Under the pieces are notes generated by a model that made no database searches, had not been told where the DNA came from, and was given only the letters and a program-made list of their open reading frames with translations. From Lentilactobacillus sp. Marseille-Q4993 (GTDB lineage Bacteria > Bacillota > Bacilli > Lactobacillales > Lactobacillaceae): DNA of 64,000 bases. Made by a program: the position numbers and the translations under genes. The stretch covers positions 93,486 to 157,485 of the forward strand of contig NZ_CATNVB010000002.1 of NCBI RefSeq assembly GCF_951230165.1. The letters run 5' to 3'. This document shows positions 9,559-19,200 of this stretch, piece by piece. Positions within the stretch are counted from its first letter, which is position 1. Every line of letters begins with the position of its first letter.

Positions 9559-10038
9559 TTAATCATCCTCGTTCTTTGAATTGGTACCCTTTTCCATCAT
9601 TTCCTTTAATTCTTTGTAAAAGACGGACATATCTTTAAATTGACGATAAACGGAAGCAAACCGAATATACGCAATTTGATCAAGTGAGACTAGCTCTTCC
9701 ATGACATATTCCCCAATCTGGCGACTTGTCACTTCACTATCTCCCGTTGACCTGAGTCGGTTTTCAACCTTATCCACCAAGTTGGTAATGGAATTCATTG
9801 AAACCGGTCGTTTCTCAGCAGACCTAACGATTCCCTTTAACAGCTTTTCCCGGTTAAATTCTTGACGGGTGCCGTTCTTTTTGATGACCAAAAGTGGGGT
9901 CATTTCAATCCGCTCAAACGTTGTAAATCTAAAACCACAATTTTCACACTCACGCCGTCTTCTAATCACCCGATTATCATCAGTCGGCCGACTATCAATA
10001 ACCTTGGAGCCGTTATGACCACAATGTGGACAATGCAT
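9559..10038 (-). CDS. nrdR: Transcriptional repressor NrdR
   Basis: NrdR represses ribonucleotide reductase genes according to nucleotide state. From the start MHCPHCGHNGSKVIDSR the protein has 159 residues. The zinc ribbon uses CPHC near residue 3 and CENCGFRF near residue 31, followed by an ATP-cone domain (VIKKNGTRQEFNREKLLKGI). I chose the ATG at 10036-10038 because a GAGGTG site precedes it and because zinc binding needs this N-terminus; the longer frame to 10074 overlaps coaE. The two genes lie 2 bp apart. Confidence 0.94.
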   Translation of the reverse strand: MHCPHCGHNGSKVIDSRPTDDNRVIRRRRECENCGFRFTTFERIEMTPLLVIKKNGTRQEFNREKLLKGIVRSAEKRPVSMNSITNLVDKVENRLRSTGDSEVTSRQIGEYVMEELVSLDQIAYIRFASVYRQFKDMSVFYKELKEMMEKGTNSKNEDD

Positions 10039-10040
10039 GC

Positions 10041-10640
10041 TTACACCTCGCCGTTCTTCTCTTTCTCCAACCATTTATCAACTTGATAATACAAGCCGAC
10101 TAAGTTGGAATTATTGTAAATAATATAATTTGATAATTCTTGCTTAACTCTAAGTGGCCACTGACTGCCAATCCTCTTGCTAGCAGTTGCTACGTCGAGA
10201 CTATTTCTATTGATTAGTCTAGTCATTTGAGTACGACTATCTGTCGTAACCATCACAATTTCATCAACCATATTAGCAAATCCATTTTCAAACAACGTTG
10301 GAGCATCGAATACGACTAGCTCCTCATTGCTTGCTAAATTAATTTGATTATACACTTCATTAGAAATAAATGGGTTAATTATCCGAACCAGCTTTGTAAG
10401 TTGTTCATTGTCACCAAAAACAATGTTTCCCAGCCTTTTTCGATTCAACTCGCCTTCATCGTTGATAACTTCAGCCCCAAAAGCATTCTCAATGGCTGTT
10501 AGCCCCGGCGTACCTTTTGATTGGACTTTTCGGGTTACAAGGTCAGCGTCAATTATTCGAATTCCTTTTTGGGCTAAGTAATCTGAAACTGTTGATTTTC
10601 CAGTTGCAATCCCTCCGGTCAACCCGATTACTTTTGGCAT
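10041..10640 (-). CDS. coaE: Dephospho-CoA kinase
   Basis: Final enzyme of coenzyme A synthesis, phosphorylating the ribose 3'-OH of dephospho-CoA. The P-loop GLTGGIATGKST is at residues 6-17, followed by IIDADLVTR and VFDAPTLFENGF, standard for CoaE. The length (199) is normal. It lies between mutM (5 bp) and nrdR (2 bp) in a tight operon. Confidence 0.96.
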   Translation of the reverse strand: MPKVIGLTGGIATGKSTVSDYLAQKGIRIIDADLVTRKVQSKGTPGLTAIENAFGAEVINDEGELNRKRLGNIVFGDNEQLTKLVRIINPFISNEVYNQINLASNEELVVFDAPTLFENGFANMVDEIVMVTTDSRTQMTRLINRNSLDVATASKRIGSQWPLRVKQELSNYIIYNNSNLVGLYYQVDKWLEKEKNGEV

Positions 10641-10645
10641 CTAAA

Positions 10646-11479
10646 TCACCCTTCTCTAAGTACCTGGCAATGTGGACAAAAATGGGTTCCCCGCTGGGCA
10701 AGCTTAATTTTTTCAATTGGCGTCCCACACCTAAGACAAGGTTCTCCCTTACGGCCATAGACATTGAGGTGGTTTTGAAAACTACCTGCCTCCCCATAGG
10801 CGTTTGAATACGAATGTACTGTTGTCCCGTGACCGGCAATCGCCTTTTTAATCTCTAAAATGATATTTTTTCTAAGCTCTTTTAACTCAGATTCCGCTAA
10901 TGTATTGGCTGGTTGCGTTGGGTGAATTTTACTCATCCACAGCACTTCGTCAACGTAAATGTTGCCAAGACCAGCAATTTTACTTTGGTCTAGTAAAAAT
11001 GGTTTGATTTCTTTTTTACTCTTAGCAAATATTTTAACCATGTAATCCAGCTTCAACCCATCTTCGGTGGGCTCAGGACCAATCGTTTTTAATCCAGCTA
11101 CACTGAGCTCATCCTTACGATCAACTAGATTCATCCTGCCAAACTTACGAGTATCGTTATATCTAAGCATTCGACCATCTGATAAGTGGAACACAATGTG
11201 GGTATGCTTACTGAGAGCATCCCCTTCAGCCACAACATCATAATTGCCTTCCATTCTCAAGTGAGAAACGATAGTCAAGCCATTACTTAACCGTAAAAAC
11301 AAATACTTTCCGCGACGACCAATTTCCTCAAGGGTCGTATTCTCGACCCCTTTTTTGAAATCATCGGGATCAAGGTTAATCATTTTTGGGTATAAAACGT
11401 CGACCTTAGTAATCTTGCTGTTTTGAACAAGCTCGGTCAACCCTCTGCGAACTGTTTCAACTTCTGGTAATTCAGGCAT
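10646..11479 (-). CDS. mutM: Formamidopyrimidine-DNA glycosylase
   Basis: MutM removes 8-oxoguanine and ring-opened purines. The catalytic Pro becomes N-terminal after Met removal: the start MPELPEVETVRRGL at 11479 is chosen over two extra upstream residues. It has the helix-two-turn-helix (IAGLGNIYVDEVLW) and a C-terminal zinc finger with CLRCG and CPHC. Its length of 277 residues is typical. It lies 23 bp after polA, as in many Firmicutes. Confidence 0.96.
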   Translation of the reverse strand: MPELPEVETVRRGLTELVQNSKITKVDVLYPKMINLDPDDFKKGVENTTLEEIGRRGKYLFLRLSNGLTIVSHLRMEGNYDVVAEGDALSKHTHIVFHLSDGRMLRYNDTRKFGRMNLVDRKDELSVAGLKTIGPEPTEDGLKLDYMVKIFAKSKKEIKPFLLDQSKIAGLGNIYVDEVLWMSKIHPTQPANTLAESELKELRKNIILEIKKAIAGHGTTVHSYSNAYGEAGSFQNHLNVYGRKGEPCLRCGTPIEKIKLAQRGTHFCPHCQVLREG

Positions 11480-11502
11480 TTTCACTCATTCCTTTATCCC
11501 GT

Positions 11503-14145
11503 TTATTTTGCGTCAAACCACGTCTTGCCGTAGTGACTTTCAACCTTCAACGGTACCTCTAGTTTGAAGGCCGAATCCATTATTTTTGGAATCAATTGTT
11601 GAACTTCCTCCAGCTCATCATCCGGCACTTCGAAAATCAATTCATCGTGAACTTGGAGTAACATCTTAGTTTTCATTGCTTTCAGCGCTTCATCCATCCG
11701 AATCATGGCAATTTTAATTATATCAGCAGCGCTTCCTTGAATCGGAGTATTCATGGCAGTTCGCTCCGCAAATGATCTCAGATTAAAGCTCTTAGAATTA
11801 ATATCCGGTAAATAGCGACGACGGTTAGAAACCGTTTCAACATAACCGTTTTCACGGGCAAATTTAACAATGTCTTCAGTATACTTCTTTACTCCTGGGT
11901 ATTCTTCAAAATACCGGTCGATGAACTCAGCCGCTTGTTTCCGACTGATCCCAGTGTTATTGGCTAACCCGTAAGATGAAATACCGTAGACAATTCCAAA
12001 GTTGACTGCCTTTGCCTGGCGCCGTAAATTTGGCGTAACATCTTCGTTTGAATCAAGATGGAATATTCTCCGGGCAGTTTCAGCATGAATATCCTCGCCT
12101 GCCTTAAAGGCCGCCTGCATATTCTTATCACCAGTTACGGAGGCTAGGACTCTCAATTCAATTTGAGAGTAATCAGACGAAAACATCTGCCACCCCGGTT
12201 GACTAGGAACAAACGCTTCTCGAATACGCTTACCCTCTTCAGTCCTAACTGGAATGTTCTGCAAATTAGGATCCACTGACGAGAGTCGACCAGTTGCCGT
12301 CAAGGTTTGCAAATACCTCGTGTGAACCTTTGAATCGTCCTTATGGATAACCTTAAGTAACCCATCAACATAAGTTGATAGCAGCTTTGATAGTTGCCGA
12401 TAATCTAAAATATATTGGACAATCGGGGCATCCGGTGCCAATTTTTCCAAAACGTCAACTGAAGTTGAATAACCCGTCTTGGTCTTCTTGATAACTGGTA
12501 ACTTCATCTTTTCAAATAAAATTTTGCCGAGCTGCTTTGGTGAGCCAATATTAAATTCTTCGCCTGCTTGATTAAAAATCTCCAATTCAAGTTCACTAAG
12601 CCGTTCTTTGAACTTACTGCCCATCTGTTCTAGTTTATCAGGACTAACTTTGATTCCAGCAATTTCCATCTTGGCTAATACAAATGCCAATTTTATTTCA
12701 ATTTCACGATACAACTTAGTCTGGTTATGCTCTTCTAACTGTTCGAACATTTTGTCATGCAGTTGATCAATTGCACTAACTTTATGAACTAGATGTGCCA
12801 AAAACTCGGGCTTATCAACTGGGATAGAACGCTTGGCACCCTTACCATATACTTCTTCATCAGTCTTAACGTTTCGATAACCATACGTTTTAGCCAATGT
12901 GGCAACATCATTACTATTGTTACTTGTATTAAGCAAATAGGATACTAACAACATATCGAAATCAACGTTAGCTAGTTCAATCCCAACCCGGTTTAAAAGG
13001 ACAACAGTCTTCTTAACATCGAATACATTTTTTGAAATCGATTCACTTTCTAGAATGCTCTTGACTTCTGGACTAATTAAAAGATCCGCGTTATTTGATG
13101 CATACCACTTATCACCCGAACCTAAGGCAAAACCCACAATTTCAGCAGTATGGTAATTGTCCCCATCCATCTCAACGTGAACTGACACCTCATCCGTAAA
13201 CTGTGACAATTCACTTAGATTATCCTCAGTCAATGTTGTGTATTCAATCGGCGTACTGACCTGCTTGCTGTCCTCAACGTCTTCAAGAAATGATTTAAAG
13301 TTCATGCTTTCGTAAAACGCAATCAGTTTGTCACTATCATCCCCATCATAGATGACGTCCTCCAAACCAATCGTAATTGGTGCATCCCGATTGATAGTTG
13401 CTAATGTCCTAGCAAGCATCGCCTTATCTTTATCCTCAACAAGGTGTTCCTTCAATTTTTTGCCAGAAACCTTATCAAGATTGTCGTACAAATTGTCAAT
13501 CGTTCCATACTCTTGAATGAGTTTGAGAGCCGTTTTCTCACCGACCTTTTGAACTCCTGGATAATTATCAGAATTATCACCCCGGAGGCCTTTTATTTCG
13601 ATAATTTGATCCGGTTTAACGCCGAGCTTTTCCTCTACATACTTTGGGGTATAAGTTTCAAGCTCGGTAACCCCTTTCTTTGAAACCTGAACAGTTGTCT
13701 TATCTGAAGTTAATTGGGTCAAATCACGATCACCGGTAACCACAACGACTTTATAATCGCCAGATTGCTCAGCTTTTCTTGCCATAGTCCCAATGATATC
13801 ATCAGCCTCATAATCGGGAAGATCATATGATTTGATCCCTCTAGCTGTCAGTAAGTCCTTCAAATGCGGAAATTGTTCTGAAAGCTCTGTTGGTGTCTTT
13901 GACCGACCACCCTTGTAATCATCGTACATCTTTGTTCTAAACGTGGTTTTCCCCGCATCAAAAGCAACCAGCACGTTAGTTGGCTTTTCAGTTTCAAGTA
14001 CTTTGTCAAGCATGCGATTAAACCCGAAAATAGCGCTTGTATGCAATCCTTGGGAGTTAACAAATCTATCCATTGATTGATAAAGTGCATAGAAGGCTTT
14101 AAACGCGATACTGTTTCCATCTATCAAGACTAATTTTTTTGGCAT
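11503..14145 (-). CDS. polA: DNA polymerase I
   Basis: The protein has 880 residues: 5'-nuclease domain (1 to about 290), a 3'-5' exonuclease-like domain (about 300-465), and family A polymerase (about 470-880). Motif A is DYSQIELRVL, motif B RRQAKAVNFGIVYG and motif C VHDE. The exonuclease I position reads VSVHVEMDGD rather than the DxE of proofreading enzymes, so the exonuclease is probably inactive, as in Bacillus and Geobacillus Pol I. It is the promoter-proximal gene of polA-mutM-coaE-nrdR-dnaB-dnaI. Confidence 0.96.
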   Translation of the reverse strand: MPKKLVLIDGNSIAFKAFYALYQSMDRFVNSQGLHTSAIFGFNRMLDKVLETEKPTNVLVAFDAGKTTFRTKMYDDYKGGRSKTPTELSEQFPHLKDLLTARGIKSYDLPDYEADDIIGTMARKAEQSGDYKVVVVTGDRDLTQLTSDKTTVQVSKKGVTELETYTPKYVEEKLGVKPDQIIEIKGLRGDNSDNYPGVQKVGEKTALKLIQEYGTIDNLYDNLDKVSGKKLKEHLVEDKDKAMLARTLATINRDAPITIGLEDVIYDGDDSDKLIAFYESMNFKSFLEDVEDSKQVSTPIEYTTLTEDNLSELSQFTDEVSVHVEMDGDNYHTAEIVGFALGSGDKWYASNNADLLISPEVKSILESESISKNVFDVKKTVVLLNRVGIELANVDFDMLLVSYLLNTSNNSNDVATLAKTYGYRNVKTDEEVYGKGAKRSIPVDKPEFLAHLVHKVSAIDQLHDKMFEQLEEHNQTKLYREIEIKLAFVLAKMEIAGIKVSPDKLEQMGSKFKERLSELELEIFNQAGEEFNIGSPKQLGKILFEKMKLPVIKKTKTGYSTSVDVLEKLAPDAPIVQYILDYRQLSKLLSTYVDGLLKVIHKDDSKVHTRYLQTLTATGRLSSVDPNLQNIPVRTEEGKRIREAFVPSQPGWQMFSSDYSQIELRVLASVTGDKNMQAAFKAGEDIHAETARRIFHLDSNEDVTPNLRRQAKAVNFGIVYGISSYGLANNTGISRKQAAEFIDRYFEEYPGVKKYTEDIVKFARENGYVETVSNRRRYLPDINSKSFNLRSFAERTAMNTPIQGSAADIIKIAMIRMDEALKAMKTKMLLQVHDELIFEVPDDELEEVQQLIPKIMDSAFKLEVPLKVESHYGKTWFDAK

Positions 14146-14253
14146 GTTTTTCTCCTAAAACGGTAAATTGAATTCTACTATTAATTTTAACACGTCAGCG
14201 TTAACGACAGAACTCAAAATCATTTGATCATTTTTTGAAACTTGTGAAAAAAC

Positions 14254-14289
14254 AAAAAAAGTTCAAATATCTTTAATTGATATCTGAAC
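14254..14289 (-). terminator. Rho-independent terminator after the BI-1 family gene
   Basis: On the minus strand an 11-base stem (GTTCAGATATC with GATATTTGAAC) is followed by seven T residues. It lies just below the stop of the membrane protein gene at 14309 and isolates it from polA. Confidence 0.8.
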
Positions 14290-14308
14290 CTTAAAGCGAT
14301 ATTTGCTA

Positions 14309-15025
14309 TTAATTGTTATCACTGAATCCAAACAATTGTAGTAATTGCAAGAACAAATTAACAAAATCCAAGTACAATTGCATTGCTCCAAAAACTGCAA
14401 GTCCAGTAATTGATAACTCACCGGAGTTTTGCATATACAATTGCTTCATCTTGGCTGAGTCGTAAGCAGTTAAAATTGAGAAAATAATAACAGCAGCAGC
14501 CGACAAGAAGAATGTAATTGCACTACTGTGAAGAAACATATTAATTACCATTGCCACGATTAATCCAATCAATGCAGCAGTGGCGTGGGTTCCAATCTTA
14601 TCCATGTTGCGCTTAGTGGTAATTCCAATGATTGCCATTGTTATAAAGACAATTGCTGCACTTAGGAAAGCAGCTGTGACTTGAGCGCCAGTATAACGGA
14701 TAACGATTGTTGAAAATACAAAACCCGTCAAAGCAGCGTACAACATCAGCATTACGAAACTAGCTGTTGGTCGCTTAAGTGCTTGGAATGTAACAACGAA
14801 TGGAACGATGAACCAAACAATAAATGATCCCCAGTACAGAAGAGGATTTTGAAGAACTGATTGGACAAACAAACCATTGCCTGCAGTAATCGTGAAGTAA
14901 GCTACCCCAGCTGACACTAAAACAGCAAGTGTCATCCAACCGTACATTTTAGTTAGAAACGAGTTCAAACCAGCGACATCATTAACAACTTTTCGAGCAC
15001 TTTGCTCATTTGGATAATTGTTCAT
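14309..15025 (-). CDS. Bax inhibitor-1 (YccA/YetJ) family membrane protein
   Basis: This 238-residue protein has seven hydrophobic segments and the BI-1 family signature at the C-terminal end: ILTAYDSAKMKQLY, then GALQLYLDF-type residues (AVFGAMQLYLDFVNLFLQLL). The Asp in the last helices matches the pH-sensing aspartates of the Bacillus calcium-leak protein YetJ. The cellular role is unknown in lactobacilli. It is monocistronic, with terminators on both sides. Confidence 0.88.
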   Translation of the reverse strand: MNNYPNEQSARKVVNDVAGLNSFLTKMYGWMTLAVLVSAGVAYFTITAGNGLFVQSVLQNPLLYWGSFIVWFIVPFVVTFQALKRPTASFVMLMLYAALTGFVFSTIVIRYTGAQVTAAFLSAAIVFITMAIIGITTKRNMDKIGTHATAALIGLIVAMVINMFLHSSAITFFLSAAAVIIFSILTAYDSAKMKQLYMQNSGELSITGLAVFGAMQLYLDFVNLFLQLLQLFGFSDNN

Positions 15026-15067
15026 TTATGGTCCCCTTTTTCTTTTAGTTTAGATAATTGTAACAAA

Positions 15068-15106
15068 TAAAAGCCATTAATCAAGCACTAATGCTTAACT
15101 AACGGC
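15068..15106 (-). terminator. Rho-independent terminator after murC
   Basis: On the minus strand a stem of about 15 pairs with several G-U pairs (GCCGTTAGTTAAGCA with TGCTTGATTAATGGC, loop TTAG) is followed by TTTTATTT, immediately after the murC stop. Confidence 0.8.
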
Positions 15107-15121
15107 AATTATAAGATTTTA

Positions 15122-16453
15122 TTAATTAATTTTGTTACTTAAGTGACTCAAGAGATCTTCATACGCTTGCTCGTACTTTTGAATGTCCCCAGCTCCCATG
15201 AAAATCACAACGTCATTATCATAGTCTAACAGTGGTGACATGTTCTCAACTTTAAGGATTTCTCCACCCTTAGTTAACTTATTAGCCATATCTTGACTAG
15301 AAACGTCACCCGAATGCTCACGCGGCGAACTGTAAATATCAGTTAAGAATACTTTATCAGCTAAGTCTAGGCTCTTAACAAAGTCATCCATTAAGGCAAT
15401 CGTTCTACTAAACGTATGTGGTTGGAATACAACCACGATTTGTTTACTTGGGTACTCCTGTCTAGCTGCATCCAGCGTAGCTTTGATCTCTGATGGATGA
15501 TGAGCGTAGTCATCAATGATTGTCATATCGGCAACTTTTCGCTCTGAGAACCGACGCTTAACTCCCTTAAACGTCATTAACTCACGTCTGATTTCTGCCA
15601 AATCAACCTTTTCAAAGTACGACACAGCGATAACTGCAAGTGAATTCAAGACGTTATGCTCACCAAACAGTGGCACACTAAACTCGCCGAGATCTTCGTC
15701 GTGATAAGTAACTCTGAACGTCGACCCACTAGTCGTTCTCTTTACGTCGACCGCCCTAAAGTCATCACTTTCGTTAAGACCATAGTAATAAATTGGGACA
15801 TCGGCTTTTAGGCGCTTCAAGTTTTTATCGTCACCCCAAGCAAAAATTCCTTTTTGAACTTGGTGAGCGAAAGTTTCAAATGCATCAAATACATCGTCAA
15901 TACTTTCGTAATAATCAGGGTGATCAAAATCGATGTTAGTCATAATGGCGTAATCTGGGTGAGTGGCCAAGAAATGTCTTCTGTATTCATCAGCTTCGTA
16001 AACGAAGAACCGGGCGTTAGGAACCCCCTTACCGGTACCGTCACCAATCAGATAGTCACTTGGAGCGATTTCAGATAACACATGAGCTAATAATCCAGTG
16101 GTACTAGTCTTACCATGGGCACCCGCAACTCCAATGCTAGTCTTACCTTTGATCATCTTACCAAGAAAATCATGATAACGATAAACCGTGAGTCCCATTT
16201 CCCGAGCTTTCTTGATTTCAGGATGATCGTCATTGAATGAGTTTCCTGCAATTACCGTTAATCCCTCATGAATGTTACTTTCATCAAAAGGCATCACTTT
16301 AATTCCAGCCTTTTCCAATCCCCGTTGCGTAAAGGTGTATTGTTCAATATCTGAACCTTGAACCTTTAAGCCTCTATCTGAGAGGATAAGTGCCATAGCA
16401 CTCATCCCTGTTCCCTTAATCCCAACAAAATGGTATGTCGTTTCTGAATCCAT
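15122..16453 (-). CDS. murC: UDP-N-acetylmuramate--L-alanine ligase
   Basis: MurC adds L-alanine to UDP-MurNAc, the first step of the peptidoglycan stem peptide, in the cytoplasm. The Rossmann start [14 protein letters not shown] is near residue 12, the Mur-ligase P-loop GAHGKTST near residue 110, and ADEYRRHFL and [10 protein letters not shown] follow. The length is 443 residues, normal. An AGGAAG ribosome site precedes the start. It is downstream of a gene pair ytpR/unknown, as in the Bacillus ytp-murC region. Confidence 0.97.
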   Translation of the reverse strand: MDSETTYHFVGIKGTGMSAMALILSDRGLKVQGSDIEQYTFTQRGLEKAGIKVMPFDESNIHEGLTVIAGNSFNDDHPEIKKAREMGLTVYRYHDFLGKMIKGKTSIGVAGAHGKTSTTGLLAHVLSEIAPSDYLIGDGTGKGVPNARFFVYEADEYRRHFLATHPDYAIMTNIDFDHPDYYESIDDVFDAFETFAHQVQKGIFAWGDDKNLKRLKADVPIYYYGLNESDDFRAVDVKRTTSGSTFRVTYHDEDLGEFSVPLFGEHNVLNSLAVIAVSYFEKVDLAEIRRELMTFKGVKRRFSERKVADMTIIDDYAHHPSEIKATLDAARQEYPSKQIVVVFQPHTFSRTIALMDDFVKSLDLADKVFLTDIYSSPREHSGDVSSQDMANKLTKGGEILKVENMSPLLDYDNDVVIFMGAGDIQKYEQAYEDLLSHLSNKIN

Positions 16454-16478
16454 ATTACTCTTCCTAACTAAAAATTAT

Positions 16479-17114
16479 TTACTTACTTTCATGGTAATAA
16501 ACTACTTGTGGTTTTGCACCATGTTTTTTAGAGATATAGCGTTTTTTTACCAAAAAATCCTCTAATTCGCTAAATTCATCATCTGCAAGGCCAAATTTTT
16601 GCTTAACAATTGACTCGGAAAAATACTTTTGACCCGCTATGTATGTAAGAATGGTCTGCAAGGAAAAATCCTCGTTTCCATTCTCATCTTTTTTGGCAAC
16701 ATTATCAACCGGCGAGTCCCCACTAGTCGATAATTCAACAAAGTCAGCTTTTTGAGCTGATTCTTGCTCTGACCGCATAGTCGTACCGTCATCATTTGCT
16801 AGCAAAATCAAATCATTATCACTAATTTTGAGTTCTGCTTTTAAAATGCCGTAGTACGTTGCTCGTCGTTTTCGTTGACTGATAAAGTAATTTCGGGAAA
16901 CGTTTTGCCTTTTGATTAACCGATTATGAAGGTCTTCAGAAATCGACACTTTTGGTGCATGAACGGAATCTTTAGAATTTTGGCGAACAATAGAGGCCAC
17001 TCCTCGCTTAGTTGCCTTTTGGATGACTGGCTTCTTGACATTCTTCCGTTCAGTATTCTGTTCTTTTTCTGACCGCCGTCGTTTGTAAAAGGCTGGTCCA
17101 TCATAATCTTTCAT
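16479..17114 (-). CDS. Unidentified 211-residue protein in the sftA position
   Basis: I do not recognise this by sequence. It has a basic N-terminus (FYKRRRSEKEQ), a polar, probably disordered middle, and a C-terminal region from about residue 148 (LQTILTYIAGQKYFSESIVKQ onward, 20 quoted at most) that reads like a winged helix. In Bacillus the gene between murC and ytpR encodes the DNA translocase SftA, whose tail is a winged helix. No Walker motor is present here, so it could be a reduced relative or an unrelated replacement. Spacing of 25 bp to murC and 23 bp to ytpR suggests co-transcription. Confidence 0.65.
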   Translation of the reverse strand: MKDYDGPAFYKRRRSEKEQNTERKNVKKPVIQKATKRGVASIVRQNSKDSVHAPKVSISEDLHNRLIKRQNVSRNYFISQRKRRATYYGILKAELKISDNDLILLANDDGTTMRSEQESAQKADFVELSTSGDSPVDNVAKKDENGNEDFSLQTILTYIAGQKYFSESIVKQKFGLADDEFSELEDFLVKKRYISKKHGAKPQVVYYHESK

Positions 17115-17137
17115 AACGTAATCCCACTTTACTGTAA

Positions 17138-17779
17138 TTAATCAAAGATGTGTTGACCCTTTTCAAAGTCAAATGGTTCACCGACCTCACCAAAATCATC
17201 TGGTAAAATCAATGCCCCTTTCTTTTGAGGAGCATTCTTAAGGTGTAATTCGCGACCAGATACGATCATCCCATCACTTTCAACTCCCCGCAAGGCTCCT
17301 GGCCAAATAATCAAGCCATCAGGCATCATTGCCCCAATCTTTGCAACAACCACCTTGATGTCTGCCTGCATGTTAGGTGACCCCGAAACAATTTGAAGTT
17401 TGTTACCATCATCAACTTTCGTCGTTGTCACCTTCAAATGATCTGAGTTTGGATGGTCCTCCATTTTCTCAACATATCCGATAACAAACTTTGGGGTATC
17501 ATCAACGGACAAATCAGCTGGAAATCCGTTAGCAGCTAAGTAGTCATTTAGGGTGGCTACTTCATGACTGGTTAGAAATACCTGACCATTCTCGGACTTC
17601 AACCGATTGATAAGACTACTTGCCTTTAAAAAGTTGTAGCCTAAGGTGTTTCCAGTCTTATCATCAAAGATTCTGGCAACGCCATCATGGACCTCAGTAC
17701 TCTGATCATCAACATCTTGGCCCAAAATGACAACAAGCGTGTCACCAGTTCCTTTGGGGTTATAACTTGCAATTAACAT
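17138..17779 (-). CDS. ytpR: YtpR family tRNA-binding-domain protein
   Basis: The protein has 213 residues. The N-terminal half (DUF4479-like, from ASYNPKGTGDTLVVIL) precedes a C-terminal EMAP/Csa-type tRNA-binding OB-fold with VIGYVEKMEDHPNSDHLKV and KIVSGS-like LQIVSGSPN, as in YtpR and the N-terminus of PheT. Function is unknown, presumably RNA binding. It follows ytpP by 27 bp. Confidence 0.9.
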   Translation of the reverse strand: MLIASYNPKGTGDTLVVILGQDVDDQSTEVHDGVARIFDDKTGNTLGYNFLKASSLINRLKSENGQVFLTSHEVATLNDYLAANGFPADLSVDDTPKFVIGYVEKMEDHPNSDHLKVTTTKVDDGNKLQIVSGSPNMQADIKVVVAKIGAMMPDGLIIWPGALRGVESDGMIVSGRELHLKNAPQKKGALILPDDFGEVGEPFDFEKGQHIFD

Positions 17780-17806
17780 TCTAAAAAACCTTTCCGCAAC
17801 AATAAT

Positions 17807-18127
17807 TTAGTTCAGAGAATTAACAAAATCCTCTACTTCTTTTCGTGTCTTCCGGTCGCCGTTATTAAAACGACCAATTTCTTTACCATTATCAAGAGCA
17901 ACAAAACTAGGAATTCCCATGATTCCCATTTCCATTACCAAATCAATGTTTTCGTCACGGTCAACAGTGACCCAAGTGTAATCGGAGAATTCCTTCTCAA
18001 TTTCAGGCATGACTGGTTTGATAAACCGGCAATCTGGGCACCAGTCGGCAGTAAAGAACAGCATGTATTTGCCATCGCTATAATTTTCAATCATCTTGTC
18101 GTAACTTGTCTTTTCTAACATTTGCAT
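17807..18127 (-). CDS. ytpP: Thioredoxin family protein YtpP
   Basis: This 106-residue thioredoxin-fold protein has the active site FTADWCPDCRFIKP near residue 27 (CPDC instead of CGPC) and the cis-proline region MGIPSFVAL. It has no signal peptide, so it is cytoplasmic. YtpP-type proteins have been linked to thiol redox control. A GGAG site lies about 8 nt before the ATG; Met3 is a possible alternative. Confidence 0.9.
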   Translation of the reverse strand: MQMLEKTSYDKMIENYSDGKYMLFFTADWCPDCRFIKPVMPEIEKEFSDYTWVTVDRDENIDLVMEMGIMGIPSFVALDNGKEIGRFNNGDRKTRKEVEDFVNSLN

Positions 18128-18225
18128 AGCAATGTCTCCAATCTAAAATTAAATGGGCTTCTAAATTTACATTAGCAAATCAAAAGCTATAATATAAATA
18201 TCAATAATACACACGGGGGAAAAAG

Positions 18226-18546
18226 ATGCAAACTAAATCTCTTTTTTATAGTTTATCACTTGCAGCCCTGTCATTTGCAATTTTTATCGCAAACAGGCGC
18301 GGAAATTCTCAAAAAGAGGCTGAACTGACCACGGAGCTTGAAAACCGACTAATCAATAAGGTAAAGCCAACAATTGACGAATCTGAATTGTCCTTTATCG
18401 GAAGTTGGTTTGAGCGAAATGATAAGCAACCTAACGCCTTTCACTTTGGACTTGACTACGAAAACAAGGATAAACAGACGCTAATTCATGAATTTTTTGC
18501 TGACAACACTGGCCAAATCACCAGTCATCAAGTAATTACTCATTGA
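18226..18546 (+). CDS. Small membrane-anchored hypothetical protein
   Basis: This 106-residue protein is not recognised. One N-terminal hydrophobic segment (LFYSLSLAALSFAIFIANRR) should anchor it, with the polar remainder (GSWFERNDKQPNAFHFGLDY) either outside or inside. A GGGGGAAAA ribosome site precedes the ATG. It diverges from ytpP and overlaps the end of trmB by 11 bp in a tail-to-tail arrangement, so both stop codons lie inside the partner gene. Confidence 0.7.
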   Translation: MQTKSLFYSLSLAALSFAIFIANRRGNSQKEAELTTELENRLINKVKPTIDESELSFIGSWFERNDKQPNAFHFGLDYENKDKQTLIHEFFADNTGQITSHQVITH

Positions 18547-19180
18547 TAAAGTGAGCAATCAACTTATAAATTGGGCCTTTAGGGCTAAATTTGTGCTCAT
18601 ATTCAGTTTCGATATTGTCCTCATTCTCTGGCGAGTTATGAAGATCTAGACTAACGTACTCAAATTCCATTGGGTAGTTATTAAAACTGATCAGGCTGAA
18701 TTCAAACAAGCCACGGTTGTCCGTCTTAAATTCGATTGTCCCGTCTTCTGATAATACTTTTTGATACGTTTCTAAGAACCGTTTTGAGGTTAGTCTCCTC
18801 TTCTCATGACGAGTCTTGGGCCATGGATCAGAAAAGTTAAGGTATATTTTGGCCAACTCATGGGGTTTGAAAAACTCATCCACATCAGCTCCATCAGTCA
18901 AAACAAACTGAAGATTAGGTAGCGGTTCTTCCATGAACGTCCTAAGAGCCGTAGCAATAACAGACTCTTGCAATTCGATCCCGATGAAATTAACATCGGG
19001 ATATTTTTTTGCCATCTGAATGATAAATTGGCCCTTACCAGTCCCAATCTCCACGTGAAGTGGCTGTTCCTTAACAAATCGCTCCTGCCACTTTCCCAGG
19101 TAGCTGTCAGGGTCGGTAACGATATAGTCTTGGTGGTCCTCAATGTATGGTCTAGCCCAAGGCTTTTTTCTTACTCTCAT
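18536..19180 (-). CDS. trmB: tRNA (guanine-N7)-methyltransferase
   Basis: TrmB methylates G46 of tRNAs using S-adenosylmethionine. The protein has 214 residues, with the SAM-binding motif VEIGTGKGQFI near residue 43, FIGIELQESV, and the family signature NFSDPWPKTRHEKRRLT near residue 112. It follows ecsB by 20 bp on the same strand and probably shares its transcript. Confidence 0.96.
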   Translation of the reverse strand: MRVRKKPWARPYIEDHQDYIVTDPDSYLGKWQERFVKEQPLHVEIGTGKGQFIIQMAKKYPDVNFIGIELQESVIATALRTFMEEPLPNLQFVLTDGADVDEFFKPHELAKIYLNFSDPWPKTRHEKRRLTSKRFLETYQKVLSEDGTIEFKTDNRGLFEFSLISFNNYPMEFEYVSLDLHNSPENEDNIETEYEHKFSPKGPIYKLIAHFINE

Positions 19181-19200
19181 ATATGTTTCTCCTTAAATAA

